Of a stretch of 64,000 bases of DNA, positions 10,038-19,264 are shown in pieces. Position 1 is the first letter of the stretch, and each line of letters starts with the position of its first letter. The DNA is from Thalassospira sp. HF15. GTDB lineage: Bacteria > Pseudomonadota > Alphaproteobacteria > Rhodospirillales > Thalassospiraceae. Made by a program: the position numbers and the translations under genes. The stretch lies in assembly GCF_011806525.1 (NCBI RefSeq), contig NZ_JAAVKI010000003.1, positions 62,001 through 126,000 on the forward strand. The letters are read 5' to 3'. The notes under the pieces were generated by a model that saw only the letters and a list, made by a program, of their open reading frames with translations, ran no database searches and had not been told where the DNA came from.

Positions 10038-11141
10038 TTAGACGTTGAATTTGAAGTGGAAGATATCGCCGTCCTTGACGACGTAGGTCTTGCCTTCCTG
10101 ACGCAGCTTGCCGGCATCGCGCGCCCCCGATTCACCGTTGAATTCGATGAAATCGTCATAGGCGATGGTTTCGGCCTTGATAAAGCCGCGCTCGAAATCG
10201 GTGTGAATGACACCCGCGGCATTCGGCGCAGTTGCGCCCTTATGCACGGTCCATGCGCGCGCTTCTTTCGGGCCCACCGTGAAGAAGGTCAGAAGATCCA
10301 AAAGCTTGTAGCCTTCGCGGATGATACGCGCCAGACCGGTTTCAGACAGGCCAAGGCCTTCAAGGAATTCGGCTTTGTCTTCTGCACTTTCCAGAAGGGC
10401 AACTTCGGCTTCGATTGCGGCTGAAATCACAACCGAACGTGCACCTTGTGCCTCGGCCATTTCGGCAACCTTGGCGGAAAGTTCATTGCCCTCGGCCGCA
10501 TTGTCTTCATCAACGTTGCAGACATACAGGATCGGCTTGCTGGTCAGAAGCTGCAGCATACGGAATGCCTTTTCTTCTTCCTCACCATCCACCTCAACAA
10601 CACGGGCCGGCTTGCCTTCACGAAGCGCTTCAAGGCTGCGCTCGATCATATCCATGGTCAGCTTGGCGTCCTTGTCGTTCGAACGCGCCTTTTTCTGCAA
10701 GGCCGGAATACGCTTTTCCAAGCTTTCCATATCGGCCAGCATCAATTCGGTCTCAATCGTTTCCGCATCGCGAACCGGATCGACCGAGCCATCGACATGG
10801 GTGATGTCGTCGTCTTCAAAGCAGCGCAGAACATGCACGATCGCATCGGTTTCACGAATGTTGGCAAGGAACTGGTTGCCAAGGCCTTCGCCCTTTGATG
10901 CCCCCCGGACCAGACCGGCAATATCAACAAACTCAAGCTGGGTCGGGATGATGGTGGCCGATTTGCCGATTTCGGCAATCTTGTCGAGGCGCTCATCAGG
11001 CACACCAACACGACCGGTATTGGGTTCAATCGTACAGAACGGGAAGTTCGCTGCCTCGGCAGCCGCCGTCTGGGTCAGGGCGTTAAAAAGGGTCGATTTA
11101 CCAACATTGGGCATACCGACGATACCGCATTTGAATCCCAT
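10038..11141 (-). CDS. ychF: Redox-regulated ATPase YchF (Obg/OLA1 family)
   Basis: YchF is a ribosome-associated Obg-family P-loop protein that prefers ATP and is linked to translation and oxidative stress. The 367-residue product begins MGFKCGIVGMPNVGKSTLFNALT (P-loop GMPNVGKS), has switch/G3 DIAGLV, a coiled-coil insert (about residues 130-200) and a C-terminal TGS domain (LDLLTFFTVGPKEARAW onward). It is the last gene of prs-rplY-pth-ychF, a conserved alphaproteobacterial order, with 64 bp between it and pth. Confidence 0.96.
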   Translation of the reverse strand: MGFKCGIVGMPNVGKSTLFNALTQTAAAEAANFPFCTIEPNTGRVGVPDERLDKIAEIGKSATIIPTQLEFVDIAGLVRGASKGEGLGNQFLANIRETDAIVHVLRCFEDDDITHVDGSVDPVRDAETIETELMLADMESLEKRIPALQKKARSNDKDAKLTMDMIERSLEALREGKPARVVEVDGEEEEKAFRMLQLLTSKPILYVCNVDEDNAAEGNELSAKVAEMAEAQGARSVVISAAIEAEVALLESAEDKAEFLEGLGLSETGLARIIREGYKLLDLLTFFTVGPKEARAWTVHKGATAPNAAGVIHTDFERGFIKAETIAYDDFIEFNGESGARDAGKLRQEGKTYVVKDGDIFHFKFNV

Positions 11142-11205
11142 CTTTCCGGGCTCCGTAACTTGAATTTCTGTTTATCTGGATCGGTTTGTGGCTTCACAAA
11201 CCAAC

Positions 11206-11991
11206 CTATTTCTTTTTGCCAAATGCCTTGGCAAGCGCCTCGGCCATTGCCGAGGCTGCATTACTTACCGGGGTATCGGCACGTTCAAGACGTACCTTTG
11301 CCGCCCCCGAAAGATTGTCGATACCCTGATCAGTCTGATCTTGATCGCTGGCATCAGCATTCTTTTCCGCCTTACCCTTGCCCGCCGCAGGCTTGTCCTT
11401 TTTCGGTGCCTTCGGCTTGGGCGGTGAAACGATGGCGGAAACCTTGCTCATAAAGCCACCATCATCGCCCTTGATCAGTCGGGCAAATTCGCCTGCCACC
11501 GCATCAAGAAGGGTCATCAGCCAGCCATCCTGTTCAGCCTTGGAGAAATCCCCAAGCACATGACCATGCACGCGCGACTTATCGCCTGGATGGCCGATCC
11601 CCAAACGGATACGGCGATATTCCTTGCCACAATGGGCATCGATTGATTTCAGACCGTTATGACCGCCATGGCCGCCGCCGCGTTTGACGCGCAGCTTGCC
11701 CGGTGGCAGGTCCAGCTCATCATGCAGGACAATAACGTCTTCGACCGGAATCTTGTAAAAGCGCAGCACTTCGCCAACGCTTTGCCCCGACAGGTTCATG
11801 AAGGTTTCAGGTTTGAGAACCAGAACCTTTTCACCGTTCAATTCACCTTCGGAGATTTGGCCCTGAAACTTCTTGCGCCAGGGACCAAAAGAATAGCGGC
11901 GGACGAGTTCGTCCGCCGCCATGAAGCCAATGTTGTGACGATTGGCGGCATATCCCGATCCCGGGTTTCCCAATCCAACCACCAGAAACAT
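11206..11991 (-). CDS. pth: Peptidyl-tRNA hydrolase with C-terminal extension
   Basis: Pth recycles peptidyl-tRNA released from stalled ribosomes. Catalytic and binding residues are all present: H19 in [10 protein letters not shown]66 in [10 protein letters not shown]91 in [10 protein letters not shown] and N112 in [12 protein letters not shown]. The core ends near residue 190; the protein then continues with about 70 residues rich in Lys, Ala, Asp and Gln ([20 protein letters not shown]) and ends in a short predicted helix, [14 protein letters not shown]. Such tails occur in some alphaproteobacterial Pth proteins, but here the tail makes it longer than the usual 190-210 residues. It starts 15 bp after rplY. 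Confidence 0.95.
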   Translation of the reverse strand: MFLVVGLGNPGSGYAANRHNIGFMAADELVRRYSFGPWRKKFQGQISEGELNGEKVLVLKPETFMNLSGQSVGEVLRFYKIPVEDVIVLHDELDLPPGKLRVKRGGGHGGHNGLKSIDAHCGKEYRRIRLGIGHPGDKSRVHGHVLGDFSKAEQDGWLMTLLDAVAGEFARLIKGDDGGFMSKVSAIVSPPKPKAPKKDKPAAGKGKAEKNADASDQDQTDQGIDNLSGAAKVRLERADTPVSNAASAMAEALAKAFGKKK

Positions 11992-12006
11992 CGTAAGACC
12001 TCGATC

Positions 12007-12645
12007 TTATTCTTCGGTCGATTCTGCTGCTTCTGCTTCTTCGCCTTCTTCCTCGGAAGCTTCGTTTTCTTCCGATTTCAGAGCGGACGGAGCAGCAACG
12101 GTCGCAACCGTGAAGTCGCGGTCGGTGATGGTAAGCTCAACACCTTTCGGCAGTTTAATTGCCGAAATGTGGATCGAGTCACCAACTTCGACACCGCTAA
12201 GGTCGAAGACCAGCTCTTCAGGAATTGCGTTCGGAGCACACAGAACTTCAACGTCGTGACGAACAACGTTAAGCACGCCACCTTTTTTGAGGCCCGGGGA
12301 TTTCTCTTCGTTTTCGAAGCGAACCGGAACTTCAACGTTGATGGTCTGGCCTTTGGAGAAGCGCAGAAGATCGACATGCATGATTTCGTCAGAAACCTTG
12401 TCGAACTGAACGTCGCGCGGCAGAACTTCGTATTTCTCTTTGCCGACCTCAATGGTCAGAACGTGGGAATAGAAGCCCGGCGCATGCAGAAGTTTCCAAA
12501 GCGGACGCGGGTCAATCTGGAACAGAACAGGTTCCTGTTTTGCACCATAGATAACACCAGGGACCATACCGGCACGACGCACGGCACGGGCGGCCCCCTT
12601 TCCGGCCCGTTCACGGATTTCCGCAGTGATAACAGAATTTGCCAT
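12007..12645 (-). CDS. rplY: 50S ribosomal protein L25/general stress protein Ctc
   Basis: bL25 binds 5S rRNA in the large subunit. The 212-residue product is the long Ctc form: an N-terminal 5S-binding domain (MANSVITAEIRERAGKGAAR, with the VIYG motif) plus a TL5-like beta domain, and a very acidic tail (EENEASEEEGEEAEAAESTEE) common in this class. It lies between prs and pth in the same orientation. The 123-bp gap before it contains two hairpins that may tune its expression. Confidence 0.95.
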   Translation of the reverse strand: MANSVITAEIRERAGKGAARAVRRAGMVPGVIYGAKQEPVLFQIDPRPLWKLLHAPGFYSHVLTIEVGKEKYEVLPRDVQFDKVSDEIMHVDLLRFSKGQTINVEVPVRFENEEKSPGLKKGGVLNVVRHDVEVLCAPNAIPEELVFDLSGVEVGDSIHISAIKLPKGVELTITDRDFTVATVAAPSALKSEENEASEEEGEEAEAAESTEE

Positions 12646-12680
12646 CGGAAAATCTCCTTGAACTAAAAGTAATTTGTCCC

Positions 12681-12751
12681 CGCAGGTTGGTGGGATTCAC
12701 CGCTGAAAGCCTGCGAAAACAAGTGCGGTGGCCTCCAGGGGTGCCACCGCA
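12681..12751 (-). promoter_or_regulatory. prs-rplY intergenic hairpins (attenuator or leader)
   Basis: On the transcribed strand a 9-bp perfect stem (TGCGGTGGC / GCCACCGCA, 12724-12751) is followed by CTTGTTTTCG, a modest terminator. Next comes a nested hairpin, outer CGCAGG/CCTGCG and inner GGTG/CACC (12681-12715), ending 36 nt before the rplY start. It could be partial termination after prs plus a leader structure for bL25. Confidence 0.4.
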
Positions 12752-12768
12752 GCGAGGGCCTTATACCC

Positions 12769-13701
12769 TCAATCGAAAAGAACGGAAACAGATTTTTCTT
12801 CCGAAATGCGACGGATGGCTTCTGCCATCAGCGGTGCAATCGGAAGCTGTCGGATTTTTCCGCAATCACGCACCGCATCGGATGCCTTGATCGAGTCACT
12901 GGTAACGACTTCGCTCATCGGTGATTTGGCGATACGCTCAACCGCTGGACCGGACAGAACACCGTGCGAAACATACGCCGCAACCGAGGATGCACCACGT
13001 TCTTTCAGCGCACCCGCTGCATTGCACAGCGTACCAGCGGAATCGACGATGTCATCGACCAGGATGCAAGCTGCGTCCTTAACGTCACCAATCACGTTCA
13101 TGACTTCGGAAACACCGGCCTGCGGACGACGTTTGTCGATGATGGCAAGTTCGGCGTCCAGACGTTTTGCAACGGAACGCGCTCGTGCCACGCCGCCAAC
13201 GTCCGGGCTGACGATAACCAGTTTCTGACCTTCAAACTTGTTGCGGATGTCGCTGGTCAGAACCGGCGATGCAAACAGGTTATCAAGCGGAATATCGAAG
13301 AAGCCCTGAATCTGACCGGCATGGAGATCCATGGTCAGAACGCGGTCTGCACCGGCAACCGTGATCAGGTTGGCAACCAGCTTTGCCGAAATCGGGGTAC
13401 GGGGGCCCGATTTACGGTCCTGACGGGCATAGCCGAAATACGGCATCACAGCCGTGATACGACGTGCCGAACCGCGGCGCAGCGCATCAAGCATCACCAG
13501 CAGTTCCATCAGGTTGTCGTTTGCGGGATAAGAGGTGCTCTGAATGACAAAAACGTCCTCACCGCGGACGTTTTCCTGAATTTCGCACCAGATTTCCTCA
13601 TCAGAGAAACGCTTCACATCTGCACGGGTAAGCGGCAGGTTAAGATGGTCAGCAATTGCCTCTGCCAACGGGCGGTTACTGTTACCAGCGAGGATCTTCA
13701 T
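12769..13701 (-). CDS. prs: Ribose-phosphate pyrophosphokinase
   Basis: Prs makes PRPP from ribose 5-phosphate and ATP for nucleotide, histidine, tryptophan and NAD synthesis. The 310-residue protein has the catalytic flexible loop region [20 protein letters not shown], the [14 protein letters not shown] metal/allosteric segment, and the PRPP-binding motif [14 protein letters not shown] near residues 215-230. Length and motifs match bacterial class I PRPP synthetases. It is the first gene of the prs-rplY-pth-ychF set and has a good promoter about 200 bp upstream. Confidence 0.96.
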   Translation of the reverse strand: MKILAGNSNRPLAEAIADHLNLPLTRADVKRFSDEEIWCEIQENVRGEDVFVIQSTSYPANDNLMELLVMLDALRRGSARRITAVMPYFGYARQDRKSGPRTPISAKLVANLITVAGADRVLTMDLHAGQIQGFFDIPLDNLFASPVLTSDIRNKFEGQKLVIVSPDVGGVARARSVAKRLDAELAIIDKRRPQAGVSEVMNVIGDVKDAACILVDDIVDSAGTLCNAAGALKERGASSVAAYVSHGVLSGPAVERIAKSPMSEVVTSDSIKASDAVRDCGKIRQLPIAPLMAEAIRRISEEKSVSVLFD

Positions 13702-14016
13702 AGCGGGGCCTCGGTTAATGGGTGCCGGGAAAGCGAATAATTAAATCCTGCGCGACTCCACCACCTGCAGACCAGCCGTCATCAGCCCTGCTTGCCCCTG
13801 TCGCCAAACAGCCCGGAAACTGGGAAATTCCCGCCGGTCCAACGACACATTCACGACACTCAAAGACCAAATCTCGGCGATTCTGCATATCGGCAGATCG
13901 CGGCGGCTTTATAACCAGCCGTTAACAGTCTGTAAATGGGGCCAATGCCGAATAACGACAAGGCAGTCATGCATGCCCTGCTCTGCCGCCTCTCACACCC
14001 CAGATCGCAAAGGCGA
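13702..14016. other. Intergenic region upstream of prs
   Basis: A 315-bp stretch between the lipoprotein gene and prs with no gene I can support. It holds a likely prs promoter at 13908-13936, giving a leader of about 200 nt before prs. I see no clear terminator for the lipoprotein operon. Confidence 0.5.
13908..13936 (-). promoter_or_regulatory. Likely sigma-70 promoter of prs
   Basis: On the minus strand TTTACA, a 17-nt spacer and TATAAA: five of six matches at both hexamers with ideal spacing. It would start transcription near 13901. Confidence 0.55.
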
Positions 14017-15030
14017 TCAGCGCGCCAAAGCCGTCTTGTTCGCAGGACGCAATTGAAGCTTCTTGTTTGTCGCGATCTGGCCCAAAACCCCGTCAAGGGT
14101 CTCGACCGCGGCCTGTGCGGCAAGAGACGCCACCGTCCCCCATCTTTCATCAAGCTGGCCACGCGGCACGACATTGTTCTGGTTCATCTGCCCCAGTTCC
14201 GTGCCGTCGACTTCCATGATGATCCATTCAATCGACACACGATCAAGCGGCGTGGTGGTTTCTTCGGTGACCGGGCTGACATCAATCGTGGCGGACAGGA
14301 TCACACTGTTTTCATCCATTTCATGATTATCAACCGTGATCCCGCGCGCCTGCAACAACGCGCCTGCTGACCGTGCAAGGGCCGTGTTGCCATCGCCCGG
14401 CGCGCCGGCAAAGTCGATCAGTGCGACCTTCATCACCGGTGCCGCACGCAACGAGGACCGATCACCTGTAATCATGAAGGCAATCTCATCTGCTGGCTGG
14501 GCAACCAACCCTTCATAGGTTCTTGCCAACGGATCATCCGCCTTGCCTTCAAGTTCACGGACTTTGTCAACCAGCTCCTTGGGAATGGCGAGGCTGCTTT
14601 CCTCCGGTCCCGTCGGTTGGTCGGCAAACCACTGATCTGCGGCAAGCTCCCCGGTCGAATGCGTGGTATCAATCGCAAGCCGGTCCGGGCGCATCAGAAC
14701 CCATGTGATATCAAGCTCCGCGCCATTGTCGCTCAGGCTGGCATGAACATTGGGACGCAGGATGTAATCACCGCCAACATCAGATTCGCTATAGGCCGGA
14801 ATATCGCGCAGCCTAAGCGCACGCGCCATCGCGCGTGCCAGATGGGCCGATGCCCCGTCGGGCAGATCATCGGTCGTCTCAACCCGAACAGTGCCGGTAT
14901 CACGCAGCTCCAGCAATCCCGGATCACCGGCACGACCGGCCCCTTCGAACGGGCGCGGCAAATCACCACACGCCGCAAGCAAACCGGTCAGCGCAAAAAC
15001 CAAAACAACAGAACGCAGGAAAGAATTCAT
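14017..15030 (-). CDS. Putative outer-membrane or periplasmic lipoprotein, unknown function
   Basis: I do not recognise the family. From the ATG at 15030 the protein has a signal sequence MNSFLRSVVLVFALTG ending in the lipobox LLAAC (cysteine near residue 21), so lipid attachment by Lgt, encoded in the same cluster, is expected. The mature part is about 317 residues, acidic, without further membrane segments; the C-terminal half has VMKVALIDFAGAPGDGNTALARSAGALL followed by alternating strands. An in-frame TTG 11 codons upstream would spoil the signal peptide, so I reject it. It is the last gene of lgt-midA-like-pgeF and lies 17 bp after a 22-codon hydrophobic ORF. Confidence 0.75.
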   Translation of the reverse strand: MNSFLRSVVLVFALTGLLAACGDLPRPFEGAGRAGDPGLLELRDTGTVRVETTDDLPDGASAHLARAMARALRLRDIPAYSESDVGGDYILRPNVHASLSDNGAELDITWVLMRPDRLAIDTTHSTGELAADQWFADQPTGPEESSLAIPKELVDKVRELEGKADDPLARTYEGLVAQPADEIAFMITGDRSSLRAAPVMKVALIDFAGAPGDGNTALARSAGALLQARGITVDNHEMDENSVILSATIDVSPVTEETTTPLDRVSIEWIIMEVDGTELGQMNQNNVVPRGQLDERWGTVASLAAQAAVETLDGVLGQIATNKKLQLRPANKTALAR

Positions 15031-15047
15031 CGGGGCAAGTTTCGTCG

Positions 15048-15116
15048 TCACATCATCACACAACCAACCATGGTCGCGATGATCATAAAAAAGAACAGCA
15101 TGATCAAATGCGGCAT
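15048..15116 (-). CDS. Possible 22-residue hydrophobic peptide
   Basis: A short ORF between pgeF and the lipoprotein gene encodes MPHLIMLFFFMIIATMVGCVMM. It starts 4 bp after the pgeF stop with GAGG from the end of pgeF in ribosome-binding position, and ends 17 bp before the lipoprotein start. The peptide is almost wholly hydrophobic with a GC pair near its end, like a tiny membrane peptide or truncated lipoprotein signal. Translational coupling is possible. Without conservation data it may be chance. Confidence 0.3.
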   Translation of the reverse strand: MPHLIMLFFFMIIATMVGCVMM

Positions 15117-15120
15117 GATG

Positions 15121-15951
15121 TTACGCCTCTGTCAACATGATCGCCGAAAGCTGCCGCCCGTAATCAGGCTCCTTGCGCAGCGTCGTTCGGCGATAACTGT
15201 AAAAAAGCTCTTCCTCGGCCAGCGTGTCACGCGCCACCAGCTCGACCGAGGCAATCCCGGTCGCAATCGTCCGGCGGCGAACATATTCGGGCAAATCAAA
15301 CATGAAATGACCATCACGGACCGACGGGTCAAACAGGTCTTCCGCGCCTTCCGGCCCGGCTAGGATGGTGTTGCGGAAGTTACTGTCAACTTCGTAGGAT
15401 TTGCGCGCAATACAAGGGCCAACAGCCGCATGGATATTTTCACGCTTGGCGCCAAGACGTTCCATCGCATCAACCGTGCTGGCCGACACACCACCATGCG
15501 ATCCGCGCCAACCGGAATGGCACGCCCCGATCACGCCAGCCACCGGATCATGAAACAGAACCGGCGTGCAATCAGCGGTCAGTATGCCCAGCATGATGTT
15601 CGGACGATCTGTGACCATGGCATCTGCCTTGGGGGCATCATCGCGCGACACCGGTTTATCCAGAACGGCAACATCAATCCCATGCACCTGATAAACCGTA
15701 CTCAGGCGGTCAGCACTGGTATCAAATGCGGATGCGGCGCGCGCACGGTTTTCGGCCACCCGGTCTTTGTCATCATCGGACCCGAAACCAACATTAAGTC
15801 CGCCATGAATACCGTCGCTGACCCCGCCCTTGCGGCTCAGGAACCCATGACGCAGGCCATCCTTCTCCGACAGGTTCCCGGCTTCAAACCAGGTCAGCCC
15901 GTTGGTGCTGCGTTCGATCCCGTTGGTAACCGGGCTGATCGGATGTGTCAT
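15121..15951 (-). CDS. pgeF: Peptidoglycan editing factor PgeF (YfiH/DUF152, multicopper polyphenol oxidase-like)
   Basis: PgeF proteins remove misincorporated residues from peptidoglycan precursors; they were earlier called laccase-domain proteins, and relatives act on purine nucleosides. From the ATG at 15951 (GGAGCAGG upstream) the product is 276 residues with the zinc ligands H90 (VYQVHGID), C128 (TADCTPV) and H145 (CHSGWRG), all in family context. A longer in-frame start would overlap the upstream gene and adds no homologous sequence. It sits 43 bp after the midA-like gene and belongs to the lgt cluster, which fits an envelope role. Confidence 0.92.
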   Translation of the reverse strand: MTHPISPVTNGIERSTNGLTWFEAGNLSEKDGLRHGFLSRKGGVSDGIHGGLNVGFGSDDDKDRVAENRARAASAFDTSADRLSTVYQVHGIDVAVLDKPVSRDDAPKADAMVTDRPNIMLGILTADCTPVLFHDPVAGVIGACHSGWRGSHGGVSASTVDAMERLGAKRENIHAAVGPCIARKSYEVDSNFRNTILAGPEGAEDLFDPSVRDGHFMFDLPEYVRRRTIATGIASVELVARDTLAEEELFYSYRRTTLRKEPDYGRQLSAIMLTEA

Positions 15952-15994
15952 GCTGGCCTGCTCCGTTCCCAAAACCGTTCCGGTCGCAATCAAT

Positions 15995-17122
15995 TTAGCC
16001 CGCCACGCCGCTGACGCAAGGCGGCGGGGTGGTATCGCGACCATAGCCGATCAGAACTTTAAAAAGCGTTCCCATCTGATCTGCATCGATCAACCGCGAC
16101 AGGGCCTGATCAATCGCAGTCTGCTGATCGTCATCGGCATTGGTTTTCAAAAGCTCCGCACGCTGCTCAATGCCCAGCATGCGCAAAAATGTCCCTTGGG
16201 TCAGGACCGCACCGGTGCGTGCTCCGGCCTCGTTCATTGCGCGCCCGATGGCGGCGAAATCAACATGCGCTGTCAAATCGGCATCGCCCGGATTGCTCAG
16301 AACCGGATGATATTGATGCCCCATCAGTGCCTGGAACGTATCGCCAAAGGCACTGCCGGGATGGCCATAATCAATAAACAGCGTCCCACCGCCGGTCTCG
16401 TTCAGACGCCGGGCTATCTGATCAGCAATAGCAATCGCTGGCGCGCAACTTTCAAAAATGTCGCCTTTTTTCGCTGCCCCACGCATGGTGGCCGGGATCA
16501 GTGCATCCGTGATCGGTGTTTCCGCGCCACGAACAAATCCAAGCGCACCGGTTGTAGCATCCACCCCAACGAGGCGCTCGGCCCAGCCTTTTTCCCCGCG
16601 TTCGAACTGACGGATCGGCAGCGCATCAAAGAACTCGTTGCCAATGACAATCGCCGGGACGTCGGCGCGTGTCGGAATCTCATCAAACGTTTCATGCCAG
16701 GTGGCCGGAATGCCATAGGCCATGATCGCGGTTTGCTGATGGGTGCGCAGAACCGGACTGGTTTCAACAAACCGCACGGTCAGTGCATCGCCAAAGCCCG
16801 GCACATTGCGCACCGCCCGCAGGGCGTCTGACATAAGGGTCCCGCGCCCCGGCCCCAATTCAATCAGATCAACTTTGCGCGGGCTGCCCATTTGCTGCCA
16901 GGTGACGGCGGCCCAAAGCCCGATCAGTTCACCAAACATCTGGCTGACTTCAGGCGCCGTGATGAAATCACCGGCACGGCCAAACGGGTCCTGCTTGCGG
17001 TAATAACCATGTTCGGGATGGGCCAGTGCCTCGGTCATGAAATCGGCGATGGTGATCGGCCCCGATACATTGATCCGGCGCTTGATATGGGCCAAAAGCG
17101 GGCTGTCGGTCTCGGAAGTCAT
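15995..17122 (-). CDS. SAM-dependent methyltransferase, MidA/NDUFAF7 family
   Basis: COG1565/DUF185 family. The mitochondrial relative NDUFAF7 methylates an arginine of the complex I subunit NDUFS2, so an arginine methyltransferase acting on NADH dehydrogenase is the likely role here, though bacterial members are barely studied. The 375-residue protein has the N-terminal MTEALAHPEHGYYRKQDPFGRAGDFITAPE block, the SAM-binding LIELGPGRGTLM (glycine-rich turn near 90-94), VGNEFFDALP and FIDYGHP. Its ATG is 2 bp after the lgt stop, so translation is probably coupled. Confidence 0.9.
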   Translation of the reverse strand: MTSETDSPLLAHIKRRINVSGPITIADFMTEALAHPEHGYYRKQDPFGRAGDFITAPEVSQMFGELIGLWAAVTWQQMGSPRKVDLIELGPGRGTLMSDALRAVRNVPGFGDALTVRFVETSPVLRTHQQTAIMAYGIPATWHETFDEIPTRADVPAIVIGNEFFDALPIRQFERGEKGWAERLVGVDATTGALGFVRGAETPITDALIPATMRGAAKKGDIFESCAPAIAIADQIARRLNETGGGTLFIDYGHPGSAFGDTFQALMGHQYHPVLSNPGDADLTAHVDFAAIGRAMNEAGARTGAVLTQGTFLRMLGIEQRAELLKTNADDDQQTAIDQALSRLIDADQMGTLFKVLIGYGRDTTPPPCVSGVAG

Positions 17123-17124
17123 GT

Positions 17125-17958
17125 TTACGCGTTTTCGGCTTCTTTGGGATGAATGCGGGTTTCAATCGGCTTGGATTTCAGCGCATAGACAATGCAACCA
17201 ACCCCGACCAGAACCATCGGCACAGACAACAACTGTCCCATGGTAATGCCCCCGGCAAGGTACCCAAGCTGCGCATCGGGCTGGCGGAAAAACTCGACGA
17301 TGATGCGCGAAATGCCATAACCCGCAACAAACGTACCGCCCAGAATCCCCGGACGATGGCGGATAAACGCATTGCGCGAAAGAATAAACAGCACAACAAA
17401 CAGGATCAGGCCCTCAAGGACGGCTTCATAAAGCTGGCTTGGATGGCGCGGTTCCGGGCCGCCATTGGGAAACACAATGCCCCAAGCCACATCGGTGGTC
17501 CGGCCAAACAATTCACCATTGATGAAATTGGCAATCCGGCCAAAGAACAGACCGATCGGGGTTGCCACTGCCACCGCATCAAGCACGCCCATGGTCGAAA
17601 TACCGCGCTTTCTGGCAAACAGAATGATCGCAAGGATGACCCCCATGAACCCGCCATGAAACGCCATGCCGCCCTGCCAGACCTTCAGGATATTGGCCGG
17701 GTTATCAAGATAGTAGTCCAGATTGTAAAACAGGATATAGCCCAACCGCCCGCCAAGGATCACACCAAGGGTTGCCCAGAACAGCAAGTCATCAACATCA
17801 CGCTTGCTCATGATGTTTGGTGTCTTGGAGCAGTAATAGACCACATATTTCCACCCCAGCAGCAGACCGGCAATATAAGCCAGCGCATACCAGCGAATGG
17901 CAATCGGGCCGATGGAAATCGCAATCGGGTCTATCGCCGGAAAGGCAAGGCTCAGCAT
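17125..17958 (-). CDS. lgt: Prolipoprotein diacylglyceryl transferase
   Basis: Lgt transfers diacylglycerol from phosphatidylglycerol to the lipobox cysteine of prolipoproteins in the inner membrane. The 277-residue product has about seven hydrophobic segments, the signature GRIANFINGELFGR, the HGG segment GGMAFHGGFMGV and the RHPSQLYEA motif. It begins an operon with the midA-like gene, pgeF and a lipoprotein gene that would be its own substrate. Confidence 0.96.
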   Translation of the reverse strand: MLSLAFPAIDPIAISIGPIAIRWYALAYIAGLLLGWKYVVYYCSKTPNIMSKRDVDDLLFWATLGVILGGRLGYILFYNLDYYLDNPANILKVWQGGMAFHGGFMGVILAIILFARKRGISTMGVLDAVAVATPIGLFFGRIANFINGELFGRTTDVAWGIVFPNGGPEPRHPSQLYEAVLEGLILFVVLFILSRNAFIRHRPGILGGTFVAGYGISRIIVEFFRQPDAQLGYLAGGITMGQLLSVPMVLVGVGCIVYALKSKPIETRIHPKEAENA

Positions 17959-18066
17959 CTGGAAAACTCCGGATCAGCAAATGGGTGAGAGCACGCAGGT
18001 CGTTCTGACGTCGCAAAGGAGTGGGGCAGCATCATGGCAAACCGCGCGGCCATTGCCCGCCCCTTA

Positions 18067-19053
18067 TCAGCGGAACGCATCCTCGGTGGCAAGGAAGTCC
18101 TGCACATAGCGCCGCACGCCCTCTTCAAGCGATGTCATTTCCTTGCCATAGCCAGCCTTGCGCAGCTTGGTCATGTTGGCTTCGGTGAAATACTGGTACT
18201 TGTCGCGAATTGACTCAGGCGTTGGCACGAATTTGATATCGGGCTCCTTGCCCATGGCCGCAAACACCGCCAATGCGAGGTCCTTGAAACTGCGTGCCTT
18301 GCCAGTCCCGATATTGAAAAGATCGCTGACTTCCGGGTTGTCGTAAAGCCACATGATGATGTCGACCACATCCCCGACCCAGACAAAGTCACGCAGCTGA
18401 CCACCATCTTCGTAATCGGGGTGGTGCGATTTGAAAAGGGTTGCGGTTTCACCAGCCGACAGCTTGTCAAACAGCTGGGAGACCACCGAACGCATGCCGC
18501 CCTTGTGATATTCATTCGGGCCGTAAACGTTAAAGAACTTAAGCCCGGCAAACTGTTTTGGGCGGAACCCGTTCTGATCCAGAATGCGGCGGAACCGGCG
18601 ATCAGTGGCATGTTTTGACCAGCCATAGGCATTCAGCGGTGCAAGCTTCGCCAGATCGGCCTCATCAAAGCTGTCATCAAAGCCCTGCTTGCCATCGCCA
18701 TACGTTGCCGCCGAGGACGCATAAATAAGGCGTGCCGAATGGCGTGAGCACCATTCCCACAGCCAGGTCGTCAGTTTCAGGTTATTGGTAAGGATCTTGT
18801 CGGCATCGGTTTCCGTGGTCGCGGAAATCGCGCCCATATGGAAAATCGCCTCGACATCGCCGGCATGCTTTTCAAGGAAATCCGGCAGCTCGTCGGGATG
18901 AACAATATCGCGCAGGTTCCGCTTGGCGATATTTTTCCATTTGATGCCATCACGCAGACGATCAACGACAACGATGTCGGTTTCGCCGCGATCTTCAAGG
19001 GCGGCAACAATATTGGAACCGATAAACCCGGCGCCCCCGGTGACGATAAGCAT
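18067..19053 (-). CDS. hldD: ADP-glyceromanno-heptose 6-epimerase
   Basis: HldD inverts C6 of ADP-D-glycero-heptose to give the L-glycero precursor for the LPS inner core. The 328-residue extended SDR protein begins MLIVTGGAGFIGSNIVAAL (nucleotide-binding GxxGxxG), has SSAATYGDG and the catalytic Y143-x3-K147 (NAYGWSKHATD), plus the HldD-typical FFNVYGPNEYHKGGMRSVV. The ATG at 19053 has AGGAG upstream; the reading frame stays open for another 180 codons, but that part lies antisense to ubiK and is not homologous. Cytoplasmic; monocistronic or loosely linked to lgt. Confidence 0.93.
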   Translation of the reverse strand: MLIVTGGAGFIGSNIVAALEDRGETDIVVVDRLRDGIKWKNIAKRNLRDIVHPDELPDFLEKHAGDVEAIFHMGAISATTETDADKILTNNLKLTTWLWEWCSRHSARLIYASSAATYGDGKQGFDDSFDEADLAKLAPLNAYGWSKHATDRRFRRILDQNGFRPKQFAGLKFFNVYGPNEYHKGGMRSVVSQLFDKLSAGETATLFKSHHPDYEDGGQLRDFVWVGDVVDIIMWLYDNPEVSDLFNIGTGKARSFKDLALAVFAAMGKEPDIKFVPTPESIRDKYQYFTEANMTKLRKAGYGKEMTSLEEGVRRYVQDFLATEDAFR

Positions 19054-19264
19054 TGCATTCTCCTGACGAAGCCCGCCTGCCCCCGCTGGGTCCAGACGAC
19101 TGATCATGTTTGACGACACTTTATAAGACTGCCCCTGATCTGGAGCAAGAAAAGCCATCGAAAATAAAGCTATCGTCACCCTGGCCGTATGACGTGCGGC
19201 TTGCCCTGAGCCGATGATGCGCCATATTATGCCCAACAACAGATTCAAAAAGCCGGAGACCACC

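Noticed and set aside
13860..14174. 104-codon minus-strand frame between the lipoprotein and prs genes
   Set aside because: It overlaps the lipoprotein 3' end and the prs promoter, and the arginine-rich product resembles no family.
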